Notes: generated by a model from the sequence alone, not told the origin. DNA of 64,000 bases from Acidobacteriota bacterium (GCA_029776225.1 JAKOTR010000035.1:186001-250000), one strand, 5' to 3'; shown: positions 53,112-63,933, counted from the first letter of the stretch. Made by a program: numbers and translations.

Positions 53112-54458
53112 ATGACGAACCGGGAGGGAGAGCTGCGCTCGCTGCCTTCCGTGGACGCGGTGCTTGGGAGACTGGCGCACCTCGCTGGGAGGTACCCGCG
53201 GGCGCTGATCACGGACGAGGTGCGCCGCGTTCTGGACGAAGCGCGTGAAGCGATCCGCGCGGGACGCAAGCCCGATCCGGGGCCGGTCGAAGAGGTCGTG
53301 GAGCGCCGCCTGGCGCGGCTCGCGTCGCCGTCGCTGCGCGCGGTGATCAATGCGACCGGCGTCGTGCTGCACACGAATCTTGGCCGCGCTCCCCTGCCGC
53401 GCTTCGAGCCGCTCTGCGGCTACTCGAACCTGGAGTACGACCTGGAGGAGGGGACGAGGGGCCGGCGCGACGTTCACATATCGGGCTTGATTGAGCGCCT
53501 GCTCGGAAAACCGGGCATCGCCGTCAACAACAACGCCGCCGCCGTCTACCTTGTATTAAGGGAACTTGCCGCGGGCGGCGAGGTGGTGGTTTCCCGCGGA
53601 GAACTCATCGAGATCGGCGACGGGTTTCGCATCCCGGAAATCATGGCGGAGTCCGGCGCGGTGCTCCGCGAGGTGGGCACGACCAACCGCACGCGAATCG
53701 AGGACTACCGCGCGGCCATCAATGAGCGCACGCGCCTGCTGCTGCGCGTGCATCAGAGCAATTTCCGCATCACCGGATTCACCGCGCGGCCGTCCCTGGG
53801 CGAGTTGGCGGCGCTCGGCAAAGAGGCGGGCATTCCGGTGTACGAAGATCTGGGGAGCGGCTGCGTGGCGGATTTGTCCGGCTACGGCGTCGATGAGCCG
53901 CTGGCCGCCGCGAGTCTGCGCGCCGGGGCGGCCGTCGTGTCATTCAGCGGAGACAAGCTGCTCGGCGGGCCGCAAGCCGGCATTATTGCGGGCGAAGCCG
54001 GACTCATCGCGCGGATCAGGCGCAACCCGATGTATCGCGCGCTCCGGCTCGATAAGCTGATCCTGCAAGCGCTTGAGACGACGCTGCGGAGCCTGCTGAT
54101 GGAGCGCTGGGACGATGTGCCGGCGCTGCGCATGATCCGGGAGAGCCCGGAGGCGCTGCGGGCGCGCGCGGAACGGCTCGTCGCGCGGCTGCAGGGCGTG
54201 AAGGCGGAAATCGTGGCTGGCGAATCGGTGATCGGAGGCGGATCTACGCCCGAGCAGTCGCTGCCCACCTGGGTGATCGCGATCGCCGCAGCGGATGTGC
54301 CTGGGCTGGAGCGCGCTCTGCGCACCGGCGACCCGCCGGTGATTGCCCGCATCGAGGACAACCGGCTGCTGCTGGACCTGCGTACAGTCTTTCCCGAAGA
54401 GGAACCCACGCTGCTTTCGGCGCTCGCGGGAGCGATGGAACGAATACGGCGGGCGTGA
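53112..54458 (+). CDS. selA: L-seryl-tRNA(Sec) selenium transferase
   Basis: 448 residues from the ATG at 53112, five bases after the PIG-L stop; the longer open frame upstream overlaps that gene. The N-terminal domain LPSVDAVLGRLAHLAGRYPR and AVINATGVVLHTNLGRAPL are SelA hallmarks. The PLP lysine is K282 in SFSGDKLLGGPQAGII. GGGSTPEQSLPTW matches the SelA C-terminal region, so this is not one of the shorter SelA-like ammonia-lyases. The enzyme makes selenocysteyl-tRNA; selB, selD and tRNA-Sec were not found in the window. Confidence 0.9.
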   Translation: MTNREGELRSLPSVDAVLGRLAHLAGRYPRALITDEVRRVLDEAREAIRAGRKPDPGPVEEVVERRLARLASPSLRAVINATGVVLHTNLGRAPLPRFEPLCGYSNLEYDLEEGTRGRRDVHISGLIERLLGKPGIAVNNNAAAVYLVLRELAAGGEVVVSRGELIEIGDGFRIPEIMAESGAVLREVGTTNRTRIEDYRAAINERTRLLLRVHQSNFRITGFTARPSLGELAALGKEAGIPVYEDLGSGCVADLSGYGVDEPLAAASLRAGAAVVSFSGDKLLGGPQAGIIAGEAGLIARIRRNPMYRALRLDKLILQALETTLRSLLMERWDDVPALRMIRESPEALRARAERLVARLQGVKAEIVAGESVIGGGSTPEQSLPTWVIAIAAADVPGLERALRTGDPPVIARIEDNRLLLDLRTVFPEEEPTLLSALAGAMERIRRA

Positions 54459-54473
54459 GCGCCCGCGATGAGA

Positions 54474-55031
54474 TCAGGCGCGTTCCAGGTACGTGCCTTC
54501 CGCGGTGTTGACCCGAATCTTCTCGCCGGCGTTGATGAACGGGGGTACTTGCACGACGAGGCCGGTCTCCAGCTTCGCGGGCTTGGTCACATTGGAAACG
54601 GTAGCGCCTCTCAGGCCCGGCTCGGTTTCAACCACAGTGAGATCGACCGTCGGAGGGAGTTCGACGCTGATCGGCTTGCCCTCATAGAACTCGACCGTGA
54701 CGTTCAATTGAGGAACCAGGTACTTGATGGCGTCGCCAAGCAGGTCCTTGGTGAGGTGCATCTGTTCGAACGTTTCGGTGTTCATAAAATAATAGAACTC
54801 ACCGTCGTCGTACAGATACTCCATCGTGTGTTCTTCGAGGGCGGCGCGCTCGACGCGGTCCTCCGACGCGAACCGGTGTTCGATCATCGTTCCGCTGCGC
54901 AGGTTGCGCATTTTGGCCTGAACAAAGCCGCGGAGATTGCCCGGGGTCCGATGGAAAACGCTGAACACGGAATACAGTTCATCGTTGAACTTGATCACCA
55001 TGCCCGGGCGCAATTGTGTTGCCGAAATCAT
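54474..55031 (-). CDS. efp: Elongation factor P
   Basis: 185 residues from the ATG at 55031. Three OB/KOW domains: [34 protein letters not shown] and [18 protein letters not shown]. It relieves ribosome stalling at polyproline. The tip loop reads HRTPGNLRG: Asn32 sits where E. coli has the modified Lys34 and Pseudomonas Arg32, so known lysyl or rhamnosyl tip modifications at that position are not possible; an Arg lies two residues on. Convergent with selA. Confidence 0.93.
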   Translation of the reverse strand: MISATQLRPGMVIKFNDELYSVFSVFHRTPGNLRGFVQAKMRNLRSGTMIEHRFASEDRVERAALEEHTMEYLYDDGEFYYFMNTETFEQMHLTKDLLGDAIKYLVPQLNVTVEFYEGKPISVELPPTVDLTVVETEPGLRGATVSNVTKPAKLETGLVVQVPPFINAGEKIRVNTAEGTYLERA

Positions 55032-55156
55032 ATGTTTAACAAGGTAATACACATCTTATCAGATCCCGGAATGTGGATCAGGGAAGGGGAGTATCTGGAA
55101 GCGCGCTGAAGGGCCGGATCCAGCGCTGTGGAGCGAGGGCGGCCAGGCCCGATGTA

Positions 55157-55885
55157 TCACGCAAACCCGCCATTTACCCGCAGGACCTGCGCATTCACCC
55201 AGCCGCCATCTGGACTTGCCAGGAACGAAACCACGTTAGCGATGTCTTCAGGCCGGCCCAGCCTTTCGAGCGGAGCCAGCCTGCTCAGTTTCGCGATCCG
55301 CTCAGGCGTCTTGTCCTTCAGAAAGAGATCAGTTCCGGTGGGTCCTGGAGCGATGGCATTCACGGTGATGCCGCGTCCCCGCAGTTCGTTGGCCAGTACG
55401 CGGACCAAGCCCTCGACGCCGGCTTTCGATGCGATATAAGGTCCGTACGTTGGGAACGACTTCGCCAGCACACTGCTGGAAAAGGCGATGATGCGCCCGC
55501 CTTCGCCCAGATGCTTCGCTGCCTGCGCGAATACCAGGAAAGTGCCGCGAAGGTTCACGGCAACTACCCTGTCAAAGGTATCCAAATCGCAGTTCTCAAT
55601 GGTTGAGAGCGGCATGATGCCGGCGCTGTTGACCACAACGTCCACGCGTCCAAACGTCTCAATCGTCTGCTCGAACAGTTGTCTCACCTCTTCCGGGTCG
55701 CTCACATCCGCCTTGATTGCGTGTGCTTTTGCACCGGTACTACGAATCTCGTTCACGGCCTCCTGGGCCTGATCCGCATTGCTCGAGTAGTTCACTATGA
55801 CGTTGAATCCATCGGCAGCCAGCCGTTTGGCGATGCTGCGCCCAATGCCGCGGGATGCGCCCGTAACGATCGCTGTCTTGGCCAT
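55157..55885 (-). CDS. Short-chain dehydrogenase/reductase (FabG-like)
   Basis: 242 residues, classical SDR: IVTGASRGIGRSIAKRLAADG (cofactor loop), VVNSAGIMPL (NAG), catalytic S in AFSSSVL and YxxxK in YGPYIASKAG, and VNAIAPGPTGTDLF. The asparagine-serine-rich NYSSN after strand 2 favours NADP(H). It resembles 3-oxoacyl reductases and glucose-1-dehydrogenases; substrate unknown. Confidence 0.85.
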   Translation of the reverse strand: MAKTAIVTGASRGIGRSIAKRLAADGFNVIVNYSSNADQAQEAVNEIRSTGAKAHAIKADVSDPEEVRQLFEQTIETFGRVDVVVNSAGIMPLSTIENCDLDTFDRVVAVNLRGTFLVFAQAAKHLGEGGRIIAFSSSVLAKSFPTYGPYIASKAGVEGLVRVLANELRGRGITVNAIAPGPTGTDLFLKDKTPERIAKLSRLAPLERLGRPEDIANVVSFLASPDGGWVNAQVLRVNGGFA

Positions 55886-55925
55886 TGCCCCTCCGTGCTT
55901 CCCAGTCTAGCCAACGGAAATCTGA

Positions 55926-57461
<1,536 letters not shown>

Positions 57462-57539
57462 GACCAGCGCCGGCGCGAACTCCGCTTGCCGTCCGGATCT
57501 GCTGCTTGCGAAGGCAGGCCGGAGACGCCGCGCCGGCCT

Positions 57540-57710
57540 TTACTCCTCTTCTTCGGCTTCGGCCGCCTTCACCAACTCCCAGCGCCCGCGGCCGCACTTA
57601 TTTCTGCACTCCGGCAGGTCCTCGCCCTTCTTGAAGCTGGCGGGCAGCTTGCACACGCTGCACCAGTAAATCCCATCGGCGGGAGCGGGAGTTCCGGGCT
57701 TATACGTCAT
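57540..57710 (-). CDS. Small zinc-ribbon-like protein
   Basis: 56 residues from the ATG at 57710. It begins MTYKPGTPAPADGIYWC and has four cysteines as C17xxC20 and C35xxxC39 (YWCSVCKLP, ECRNKCG), probably a single zinc site, then an acidic tail (AAEAEEEE). The N-terminal GTPAPxxGxY pattern is like that of YjzC-type small proteins. Its start overlaps the phosphatase stop by 11 bases, so it depends on that gene for translation. Function unknown. Confidence 0.6.
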   Translation of the reverse strand: MTYKPGTPAPADGIYWCSVCKLPASFKKGEDLPECRNKCGRGRWELVKAAEAEEEE

Positions 57711-58380
57711 ATGATCCAGTAATACCTCGTGCTTTCCTTTCGGCGATCACGGCCCGCACCAGTTCTTCGGGCCGGTCTACCATCATATCCGGCGGATGTT
57801 CCCGGAAGGAATCTGGCTGGAAACCGTAGGTCACGCCGCAGACCCTGATGCCGGCATTCCGGGCGGTGCGCACATCGACGGCGCTGTCGCCCACCAGCAT
57901 GGTGCGATCCGCGGCAACGCCGAGTTCCTCCAGAAGTTTATGCACTCCGGCCGGGTGCGGCTTCTTGTTCTCAAAGCTGTTGCCGCCATATATGCGTGCG
58001 AAGTAGGGCGCGAGGTTCAGTTGCTCGAGAATGTGGCGGGAGACGGCGTCGGGCTTGTTGGTGAGCACGGCCATGAGGAGGCCCGCGGCGGCGAGTTGTG
58101 ACAGCGCCTCGGGAATGCCGGCGTAAGGGCGCGTATTCTCCACCGCGTGGTCCTTGTAGTAGGCGAGGAAATACTGGAGCGCGCCGGCAAGCTCTTCTTC
58201 TGAGGCTTCCGGCAGCGCGCGCCGCATCAGAACCGGGGCGCCGTTGCCTACATAGGTCGAGATCAGCTCGGTGTCGAGAGGCGGCAGGTTGAAATGACGG
58301 CGCGTGGCGTTGACCGCGTGCGCGAGGTCAAGCTTCGAATCGATCAGCGTGCCGTCGAGATCGAAAATCAGCAGGTCCAT
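57700..58380 (-). CDS. gph: HAD-family phosphoglycolate phosphatase
   Basis: 226 residues. HAD motif I LLIFDLDGTLIDSKLDL, motif II VLTNKP, motif III lysine in ENKKPHPAG and motif IV MLVGDSAVDVRTARNAG. The cap domain (RRHFNLPPLDTELISTYVGNG) is of the Gph/PGP type. It hydrolyses 2-phosphoglycolate, a by-product of DNA 3'-end repair and of Rubisco-type chemistry; other phosphates are possible. Overlaps the small zinc-ribbon gene. Confidence 0.88.
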   Translation of the reverse strand: MDLLIFDLDGTLIDSKLDLAHAVNATRRHFNLPPLDTELISTYVGNGAPVLMRRALPEASEEELAGALQYFLAYYKDHAVENTRPYAGIPEALSQLAAAGLLMAVLTNKPDAVSRHILEQLNLAPYFARIYGGNSFENKKPHPAGVHKLLEELGVAADRTMLVGDSAVDVRTARNAGIRVCGVTYGFQPDSFREHPPDMMVDRPEELVRAVIAERKARGITGSYDV

Positions 58381-58489
58381 GGGTATAGCATCTGGTTGAA
58401 AGCGGATCCCGATCCGGTGGAGCGGCGGGCGAACCGGACTGAGCCGCCCGGAGTTTCGCTACAATGTTCAGGTTCTCCGGAGGGACTCC

Positions 58490-59260
58490 ATGCGGCTTGG
58501 CGCGGTCACCTACAACGTCCTGAAAGACTGGGATCTGGAAACCATTATCACAAAGCTGGAAGCCGCGGGATTCGAAGCCGTCGAGCTGCGGACGGAGCAC
58601 AAGCACGGCATCGAGCCCTCCATTTCCGCGGCGGAGCGGGAGGCCGTGCGCCGGCGGTTCGCCCGCAGCAAAATCAGGCTGCTCAGCTACGGCACCACCT
58701 GCGAGTTCCATTCGGCCGAAGCCACCGTGCGCCGGAAGAACGTCGAGCTGGCCAAACAGTTCGTCGACCTGGCGCACGACACCGGCGCGTGGGGAGTCAA
58801 AGTGCGCCCCAACGGATTCGCGAAAGAGGTCTCGCGGGAACAGACTATCCAGAACATTGCCGCGTCGTTGCGCGAGTTGGGCGACTATGGCGAGGGGCGC
58901 GGAGTCGAGATCTGGCTCGAAGTGCATGGCAGCGGGACGCAGCAGCCTGCCGTGGCGGCGGAAATCATGCGCGCCACCAGGCACAGGAACGTGGGTCTCT
59001 GCTGGAACTCGAACCCGACGGACGTAGTGAACGGCTCCGTAAAGCAGAGCTGGGAGCTGCTCAGGCCGTGGGTGCGCAACGCGCACATCACGGAGCTGGC
59101 CAATCCCGCCTACCCGTGGCGTGAGTTGTTCACGCTCATGCGGCAATCCGGCTATGACCGGTACACGCTCTGCGAGACCCAGGAGAGCAAGGAACCGGAG
59201 CGCTTTTTGCGGTGGTACAAGGCGCTCTGGACCGAACTGGTGCGGCCATGCGCGGCGTAG
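58490..59260 (+). CDS. Sugar-phosphate isomerase/epimerase family protein
   Basis: 256 residues of the xylose-isomerase-like TIM barrel family: RLGAVTYNVLKDWDLETII, AVELRTEHKHGIEPS, VEIWLEVHGSG, VGLCWNSNPTD and RYTLCETQESKEP. The metal-binding glutamate of strand 5-6 (LEVHG) and the late glutamate (CETQE) are retained. Substrate unknown. GGAGGG precedes the ATG and a TACAAT word lies 25 bases upstream. It overlaps the M14 peptidase gene by 13 bases. Confidence 0.75.
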   Translation: MRLGAVTYNVLKDWDLETIITKLEAAGFEAVELRTEHKHGIEPSISAAEREAVRRRFARSKIRLLSYGTTCEFHSAEATVRRKNVELAKQFVDLAHDTGAWGVKVRPNGFAKEVSREQTIQNIAASLRELGDYGEGRGVEIWLEVHGSGTQQPAVAAEIMRATRHRNVGLCWNSNPTDVVNGSVKQSWELLRPWVRNAHITELANPAYPWRELFTLMRQSGYDRYTLCETQESKEPERFLRWYKALWTELVRPCAA

Positions 59261-61644
59261 TCCGGCTGCTCGCCGTCGTGGCGGCGTGTACCGCGGCGCT
59301 GCTCGCGGCGGCCGGGCTGCCCTCGCCCGAATCGCACTTTGGCCATAAGATCGGCGCCGACCGCACCGTTCTCGACTGGGATCGCGTGGTCTCCTACTAC
59401 CAGTCGCTGGCCAGGAGCTCGGACCGCATTCTCGTGAGGGAACTCGGCAAAAGCACAGAAGGCCGGCCGTTCATTTCCGCGGTGATCGCATCCCCCGAAA
59501 CTCTTCGCAGGCTGGACCGTTACGCGTGGATCCAGAAGAAACTCGCCGATCCGCGCATCACGCCCGAAGCGGAGGCCGAAAAGCTCATTGCCGAAGGCAA
59601 GGCCGTGGTGCTGATCACCTGCTCGATCCATGCCACGGAAATCGCTTCCAGCCACACCGCCATCGAGTTCGTCTACCGCCTGCTGACCGAAGATACGGCG
59701 CGCAACCGGGCCATTCTGGACAACACGATTTTTCTGCTTGTGCCCTCGCTCAATCCGGACGGCATGGATATCGTCACGCGCTGGTACCGGAAGACGCTCG
59801 GCACGCCGTACGAAGGCACATCGCCGCCGGAGTTGTACCAGAAGTACACCGGGCACGATAACAACCGCGACTGGTATTTCTTCACTCAGGCCGAAACACG
59901 GCTGACAATCGAGCACCTGCACAATGTCTGGCATCCGCAGATCGTCTATGACATCCACCAGCAGGGGCCGTATGCTTCGCGCATGTTTGTGCCGCCGTGG
60001 ATGGACCCGATCGAGCCCAATATCGACCCGATCCTCGTGCAGCAGTGCAACATGATCGGCGCGGGGATCGCGGCGGACCTCACCGCTGCGGGAAAGACCG
60101 GCGTGGTCATCAATGCGCTTTACGATTTCTGGAGTCCGGCGCGCCACTACCAGGCCTATCACGGCGGCATGCGCATCCTTTCGGAATCCGCGAGCGTGCG
60201 GATCGCCTCGCCGATCGTGGTGAAGCCCGATCAGATCCAGCACCGCGCGGCGGGGTACGACCCGCGGCAGTCAAGCTGGAACCACCTGGAGCCATGGCTG
60301 GGCGGGGAATGGAGGCTGCGCGACATCATCGACTACCAGATGATCGCGATGCAGTCGGTCCTGTATCAGGCTGCATGCCGCCGCGAAGATCTGCTGCGGA
60401 ATTTCTACCGGATCGGCTGCCGCGCGGTCGCGCGGAAAACGCCATGGGCGTTCGCGATTCCGGCCGAGCAGCGCGATCCCGGGGCCCTGCGCAAGCTGCT
60501 GGAAACCCTCCGGTTCGGGCTGGTGGAAATCGAGCAGGCGGCGCAGGCGTTCGAAGCGGGAGGCCGGAAGTACGCCGCCGGAACCTACCTGGTGCGCATG
60601 CAACAACCCTACAGCGCGTTCGCCAAAACGCTGCTGGAGCGCCAGCGCTATCCCGACCTGCGGGTCTATCCCGGCGGTCCGCCCAAGCGCCCCTACGACG
60701 TGACGGCGCACACGCTGCCGCTGTTGCTGGGTGTTGAAGCCGACGCCATCGAGAGCCCTGTCTCCGTGGAACTGAAAGCCGTCGCGGAGGTCCCGGAGGG
60801 GCCGGTGAAGGGCATTCTGCCCGCCGCGTCGTCGGACACCTGGCGGACGGTCAATGCAGTGTGGAAGGCAGGCGGGACCGTATGGCGCGATCCCACCACA
60901 GGCGACTTTTCGACCTCGGAGGTCCCCAACTTCAGGCGCATCGCGCGCCCGCGCGTCGGGCTGTACAAGTCCCACATACCGAGCATGGACGAAGGCTGGA
61001 CGCGCTGGGTGTTGGAGCAGTTCGGGTTCGAATACGCTTCGGTTCGCAACCCAGAGATCCGGCGAGGCGGCTTGCGCAAGCGCTTCGACGTAATCATTTT
61101 TCCCGATCAGGGCGTGCGGGCGATCGCCGAAGGCTACCAGGCCGGAGAGATGCCCGAGGAGTATACCGGAGGTTTGGGCGACGCGGGCGCGGCGGAGCTG
61201 AAGCGCTTCGCTTCCGAAGGCGGAACGCTGGTGTTTCTGAACAACTCGACCGCATACGCGATCGAAAAGCTGGGCGTGGAGGTTCGCAACGTGGTTGCGG
61301 GGGTTCCCAGCAGCGAATTCTACTCACCCGGCTCACTGCTCAACGTGAGGCTGGATCCGCGGAGCCAATTGAGCCTGGGGCTGCCCGGCGAACTGGCCAT
61401 TTGGAGCGAGGGCAGCCCGGCCTGGGACGTGCCCGAGAACTCCCCGGCGTCCGTGGCGGCCCGCTACCCGTCCTCGGGCATTCTGGCCTCGGGATGGCTC
61501 CTTGGGGAAAAGCACCTTGCCGGTAAGGCAGCGCTGGTGGAGTACCCAATGGGGTCCGGGCGCATCGTGCTGTTCGGCATGCGCCCCCAGTATCGCGGGC
61601 AGAGCTACGCGACCTTCAAGCTCCTGTTTAACGCGCTCTTATAA
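59248..61644 (+). CDS. Large secreted M14-family metallopeptidase
   Basis: 798 residues from the ATG at 59248, which opens a signal peptide (MRGVVRLLAVVAACTAALLA) and overlaps the isomerase gene. The zinc ligands of M14 carboxypeptidases are H128 and E131 (SIHATEIASS), with the third histidine in VYDIHQQGPY; LVPSLNPDGMDIV is the usual NPDG motif and HDNNRDWYF the substrate-binding arginine region. After the ~360-residue peptidase domain there are ~430 residues of GATase-like and beta-rich sequence (FVFLNNSTAYAIEKLGVEV area). Such proteins are frequent in acidobacteria. Confidence 0.85.
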   Translation: MRGVVRLLAVVAACTAALLAAAGLPSPESHFGHKIGADRTVLDWDRVVSYYQSLARSSDRILVRELGKSTEGRPFISAVIASPETLRRLDRYAWIQKKLADPRITPEAEAEKLIAEGKAVVLITCSIHATEIASSHTAIEFVYRLLTEDTARNRAILDNTIFLLVPSLNPDGMDIVTRWYRKTLGTPYEGTSPPELYQKYTGHDNNRDWYFFTQAETRLTIEHLHNVWHPQIVYDIHQQGPYASRMFVPPWMDPIEPNIDPILVQQCNMIGAGIAADLTAAGKTGVVINALYDFWSPARHYQAYHGGMRILSESASVRIASPIVVKPDQIQHRAAGYDPRQSSWNHLEPWLGGEWRLRDIIDYQMIAMQSVLYQAACRREDLLRNFYRIGCRAVARKTPWAFAIPAEQRDPGALRKLLETLRFGLVEIEQAAQAFEAGGRKYAAGTYLVRMQQPYSAFAKTLLERQRYPDLRVYPGGPPKRPYDVTAHTLPLLLGVEADAIESPVSVELKAVAEVPEGPVKGILPAASSDTWRTVNAVWKAGGTVWRDPTTGDFSTSEVPNFRRIARPRVGLYKSHIPSMDEGWTRWVLEQFGFEYASVRNPEIRRGGLRKRFDVIIFPDQGVRAIAEGYQAGEMPEEYTGGLGDAGAAELKRFASEGGTLVFLNNSTAYAIEKLGVEVRNVVAGVPSSEFYSPGSLLNVRLDPRSQLSLGLPGELAIWSEGSPAWDVPENSPASVAARYPSSGILASGWLLGEKHLAGKAALVEYPMGSGRIVLFGMRPQYRGQSYATFKLLFNALL

Positions 61645-61702
61645 GGAGACAGGGGCGGGAGCAAGCGCGTAATCTTGCCAAAATGGCATACTCATAACAG
61701 TG

Positions 61703-62671
61703 ATGCCCCCGCGTGCCACAACCATTGAGCCGCCGCGCGCTCTCGCGAAAATTCCGGAGCTGGAAGCCACGCTTGCGTCCGCGATTCGCGGAAAACAGGA
61801 GGTTTTGCGGCTGTCGCTGGTCTGCCTGCTGGCCAGGGGCCACCTGCTGATCGAAGACGTCCCCGGAGTGGGAAAAACCACCCTGGCCCATGCGCTGGCG
61901 CGCTCGGTGGATTGCCAATTTCACCGCCTTCAGTTCACTTCCGACATGCTGCCGAGCGACGTTCTCGGCGTGACCATTTACAATGCCCGGACGCAGGCGT
62001 TCGAGTTCAAATCCGGGCCCATCTTCACGAATTTCCTGCTCGCCGACGAGATCAACCGGACCACGCCGAAGACGCAATCGGCGCTGTTGGAAGCGATGAA
62101 CGAGCGGCAGGTCACCATCGACGGCCACTCCCATCCGCTTCCGCAGCCGTTCATGGTGATGGCCACTCAGAACCCCGTCGAGCACCACGGAACCTACCCG
62201 CTGCCGGAATCCCAACTGGACCGCTTCTTCATGCGGCTGCGCATCGGCTACCCCGACCGCGGCAGCGAGCGCGAGATCCTGCGCAACAACGAGAACCCGT
62301 TAAGCAGGCGCATTGAGCCGGTGCTTACGGCCGAGGAAGTGTTGCAGCTTCAGGAGTGGTCGAATCACATCACGGTGGACGAGTCGCTCGTCGACTACAT
62401 GCTTGCCATCGTCGAAAAGACCCGCACCCACGATTCTCTTGCGCTCGGCGTCAGCCCGCGGGGCGCGCAGGCGCTCTACCGGGGGGCGCAGGCGCTGGCG
62501 ATGATCGAGGGGCGCGATTACGTCATTCCCGACGACGTAAAACGCCTGGTGGTGCCGGTGTTCGCCCACCGGGTGGTCATCAACACACGCCTGGCGCTCT
62601 CGCAACGCAGCTCGGACGCAAGCGACCGGATTTTGGAAGAGATTTTGACCCTGGTGGACATTCCTCTCTGA
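61703..62671 (+). CDS. MoxR-family AAA+ ATPase
   Basis: 322 residues from the ATG at 61703. Walker A LIEDVPGVGKTTLAHALA, Walker B FLLADEINRTTPKTQSALLEAM, sensor 1 MATQNPVEHHGTYPLPESQLDRF (two pieces), and the C-terminal lid ALGVSPRGAQALYRGAQA. MoxR ATPases usually act with a DUF58/VWA partner to activate enzymes or envelope functions; no such partner follows, as the next gene is YchF-like two bases downstream. Confidence 0.9.
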   Translation: MPPRATTIEPPRALAKIPELEATLASAIRGKQEVLRLSLVCLLARGHLLIEDVPGVGKTTLAHALARSVDCQFHRLQFTSDMLPSDVLGVTIYNARTQAFEFKSGPIFTNFLLADEINRTTPKTQSALLEAMNERQVTIDGHSHPLPQPFMVMATQNPVEHHGTYPLPESQLDRFFMRLRIGYPDRGSEREILRNNENPLSRRIEPVLTAEEVLQLQEWSNHITVDESLVDYMLAIVEKTRTHDSLALGVSPRGAQALYRGAQALAMIEGRDYVIPDDVKRLVVPVFAHRVVINTRLALSQRSSDASDRILEEILTLVDIPL

Positions 62672-62672
62672 G

Positions 62673-63746
62673 ATGAAGACTGCAATCATCGGCCTGCCCA
62701 TGGTGGGCAAGACATCCCTGTTCACGATTCTGACCGGCATTCACGAGGCTGCGCGCATTGGTTCGATGGCGACCCGGATCGGCGTTGCCAAAGTGCCGGA
62801 TCCGCGCATCGAAGCCCTTGCCGAAGTTTTTCAGCCCGCCAAGACCACGCACGCCGTGGTGGAGTACGTCGACACGCCCGCAATCTCCAAAGAGGCTCTC
62901 CGCGACCCGGGCTTCCTGGCGAGCCTGCGCGTGGTGGATGCGTTCGCCCACGTGCTGCGCGTGTTCGAGGACGACAGCGTGCCGCACGAGGCCGGCTCCA
63001 TCAATCCGCTGCGCGACCTCGAAAACGTGGATCTCGAACTGATCCTCAGCGACCTGATCGTAGTCGAGAAGCGCCTGGAGCGCCTCGAAAAGGACCGCAA
63101 GAAAATCAAGTCCCCCGAGCTCGACCGCGAGTTTGAAGCCCTGACGCGGTTCAAGGCCACGCTCGAAGCGAACAGGCCGCTCCGCGAACTGGACCTGAGC
63201 CCCGAGGAAGAGAAGAGCACCCGCGGCTTCCAGTTCCTCTCGCAGAAGCCGATGCTCTACGTGCTGAACCTCGGCGAATCCGATGCCCCCCGGTTGCACG
63301 AGATCGAAGAGGAGTATCGCCGGACGCACTTCGCCGGGCGCGCCCGCACGGCCGTCACCGCCATCTGCGGCAAGATCGAAGCCGAGCTCGCGGAGCTCTC
63401 CGAGGAGGACGCGCGAGAATACATGGCCAGCTACGGGCTGAAGGAGTCCGGGCTCGAGCGTTTGATTTCAGCCACGTACTCTCTGCTGGGCCTGATGTCG
63501 TTTCTGACCGCCGGAGAAACCGAAGTGCGCGCCTGGACGATTCCGGTCAACAGCACCGCTTTGAAGGCCGCCGGGACCATTCACACCGATTTTGAAAAAA
63601 AGTTCATCCGGGCCGAAGTCGTGAACTGGCGCGCGCTGGTTGAGCACGGCGGTTACGCGGGCGCCCGAGAAAAGGGGCTGCTCCGCCTCGAAGGCAAAGA
63701 GTACATCGTGCAGGACGGAGACGTGCTGGTCATCCGCCACGGTTGA
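62673..63746 (+). CDS. YchF/Ola1-like P-loop ATPase (Obg superfamily)
   Basis: 357 residues. G1 loop IIGLPMVGKTSLFTILTG; in YchF this is usually GLPNVGKS, so N and S are replaced by M and T. DTPAISKEAL replaces the usual VDIAGLVxGA switch. A coiled-coil insert (~120-175) and a C-terminal TGS-like domain (FLTAGETEVRAWTIPVNSTALKAAG, LLRLEGKEYIVQDGDVLVIRHG in pieces) follow. The NKxD motif is NLGESD, as in YchF, which prefers ATP. Its divergence from standard YchF suggests an accessory paralogue. Confidence 0.78.
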   Translation: MKTAIIGLPMVGKTSLFTILTGIHEAARIGSMATRIGVAKVPDPRIEALAEVFQPAKTTHAVVEYVDTPAISKEALRDPGFLASLRVVDAFAHVLRVFEDDSVPHEAGSINPLRDLENVDLELILSDLIVVEKRLERLEKDRKKIKSPELDREFEALTRFKATLEANRPLRELDLSPEEEKSTRGFQFLSQKPMLYVLNLGESDAPRLHEIEEEYRRTHFAGRARTAVTAICGKIEAELAELSEEDAREYMASYGLKESGLERLISATYSLLGLMSFLTAGETEVRAWTIPVNSTALKAAGTIHTDFEKKFIRAEVVNWRALVEHGGYAGAREKGLLRLEGKEYIVQDGDVLVIRHG

Positions 63747-63933
63747 ACGATGAGTAACTCTTAATGCCAAACTTATCCGGCACTTACTCGACCGGGCCCT
63801 AATCCCAGTCCTTTTCGCAAAATCCAAAAAGTTGGGAACACCTGCTCCGCGCCGTCTCTGTAAGCGGCTGATTTCCGGCAATCGGACGATGGCATCCCGT
63901 TTGCATTTTTCGCCGATGGGAAGCGGAGTGTGT
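63747..63933. promoter_or_regulatory. Sigma-54 promoter before the gene at the right edge
   Basis: TGGCATCCCGTTTGCA at 63890-63905 has the -24 GG and -12 GC elements exactly ten bases apart, with only C-to-T at the sixth position of the TGGCAC-N5-TTGCA consensus. It lies about 30 bases before an ATG with GGAG five bases upstream. The rest of this 187-base gap (63747-63889) has no recognised feature. Sigma-54 promoters need an activator, usually bound further upstream. Confidence 0.65.

Noticed and set aside
53112-54458. SelA-like ammonia-lyase of sugar catabolism
   Set aside because: The protein has the full SelA N-terminal domain and canonical active-site blocks, so SelA proper is more likely.
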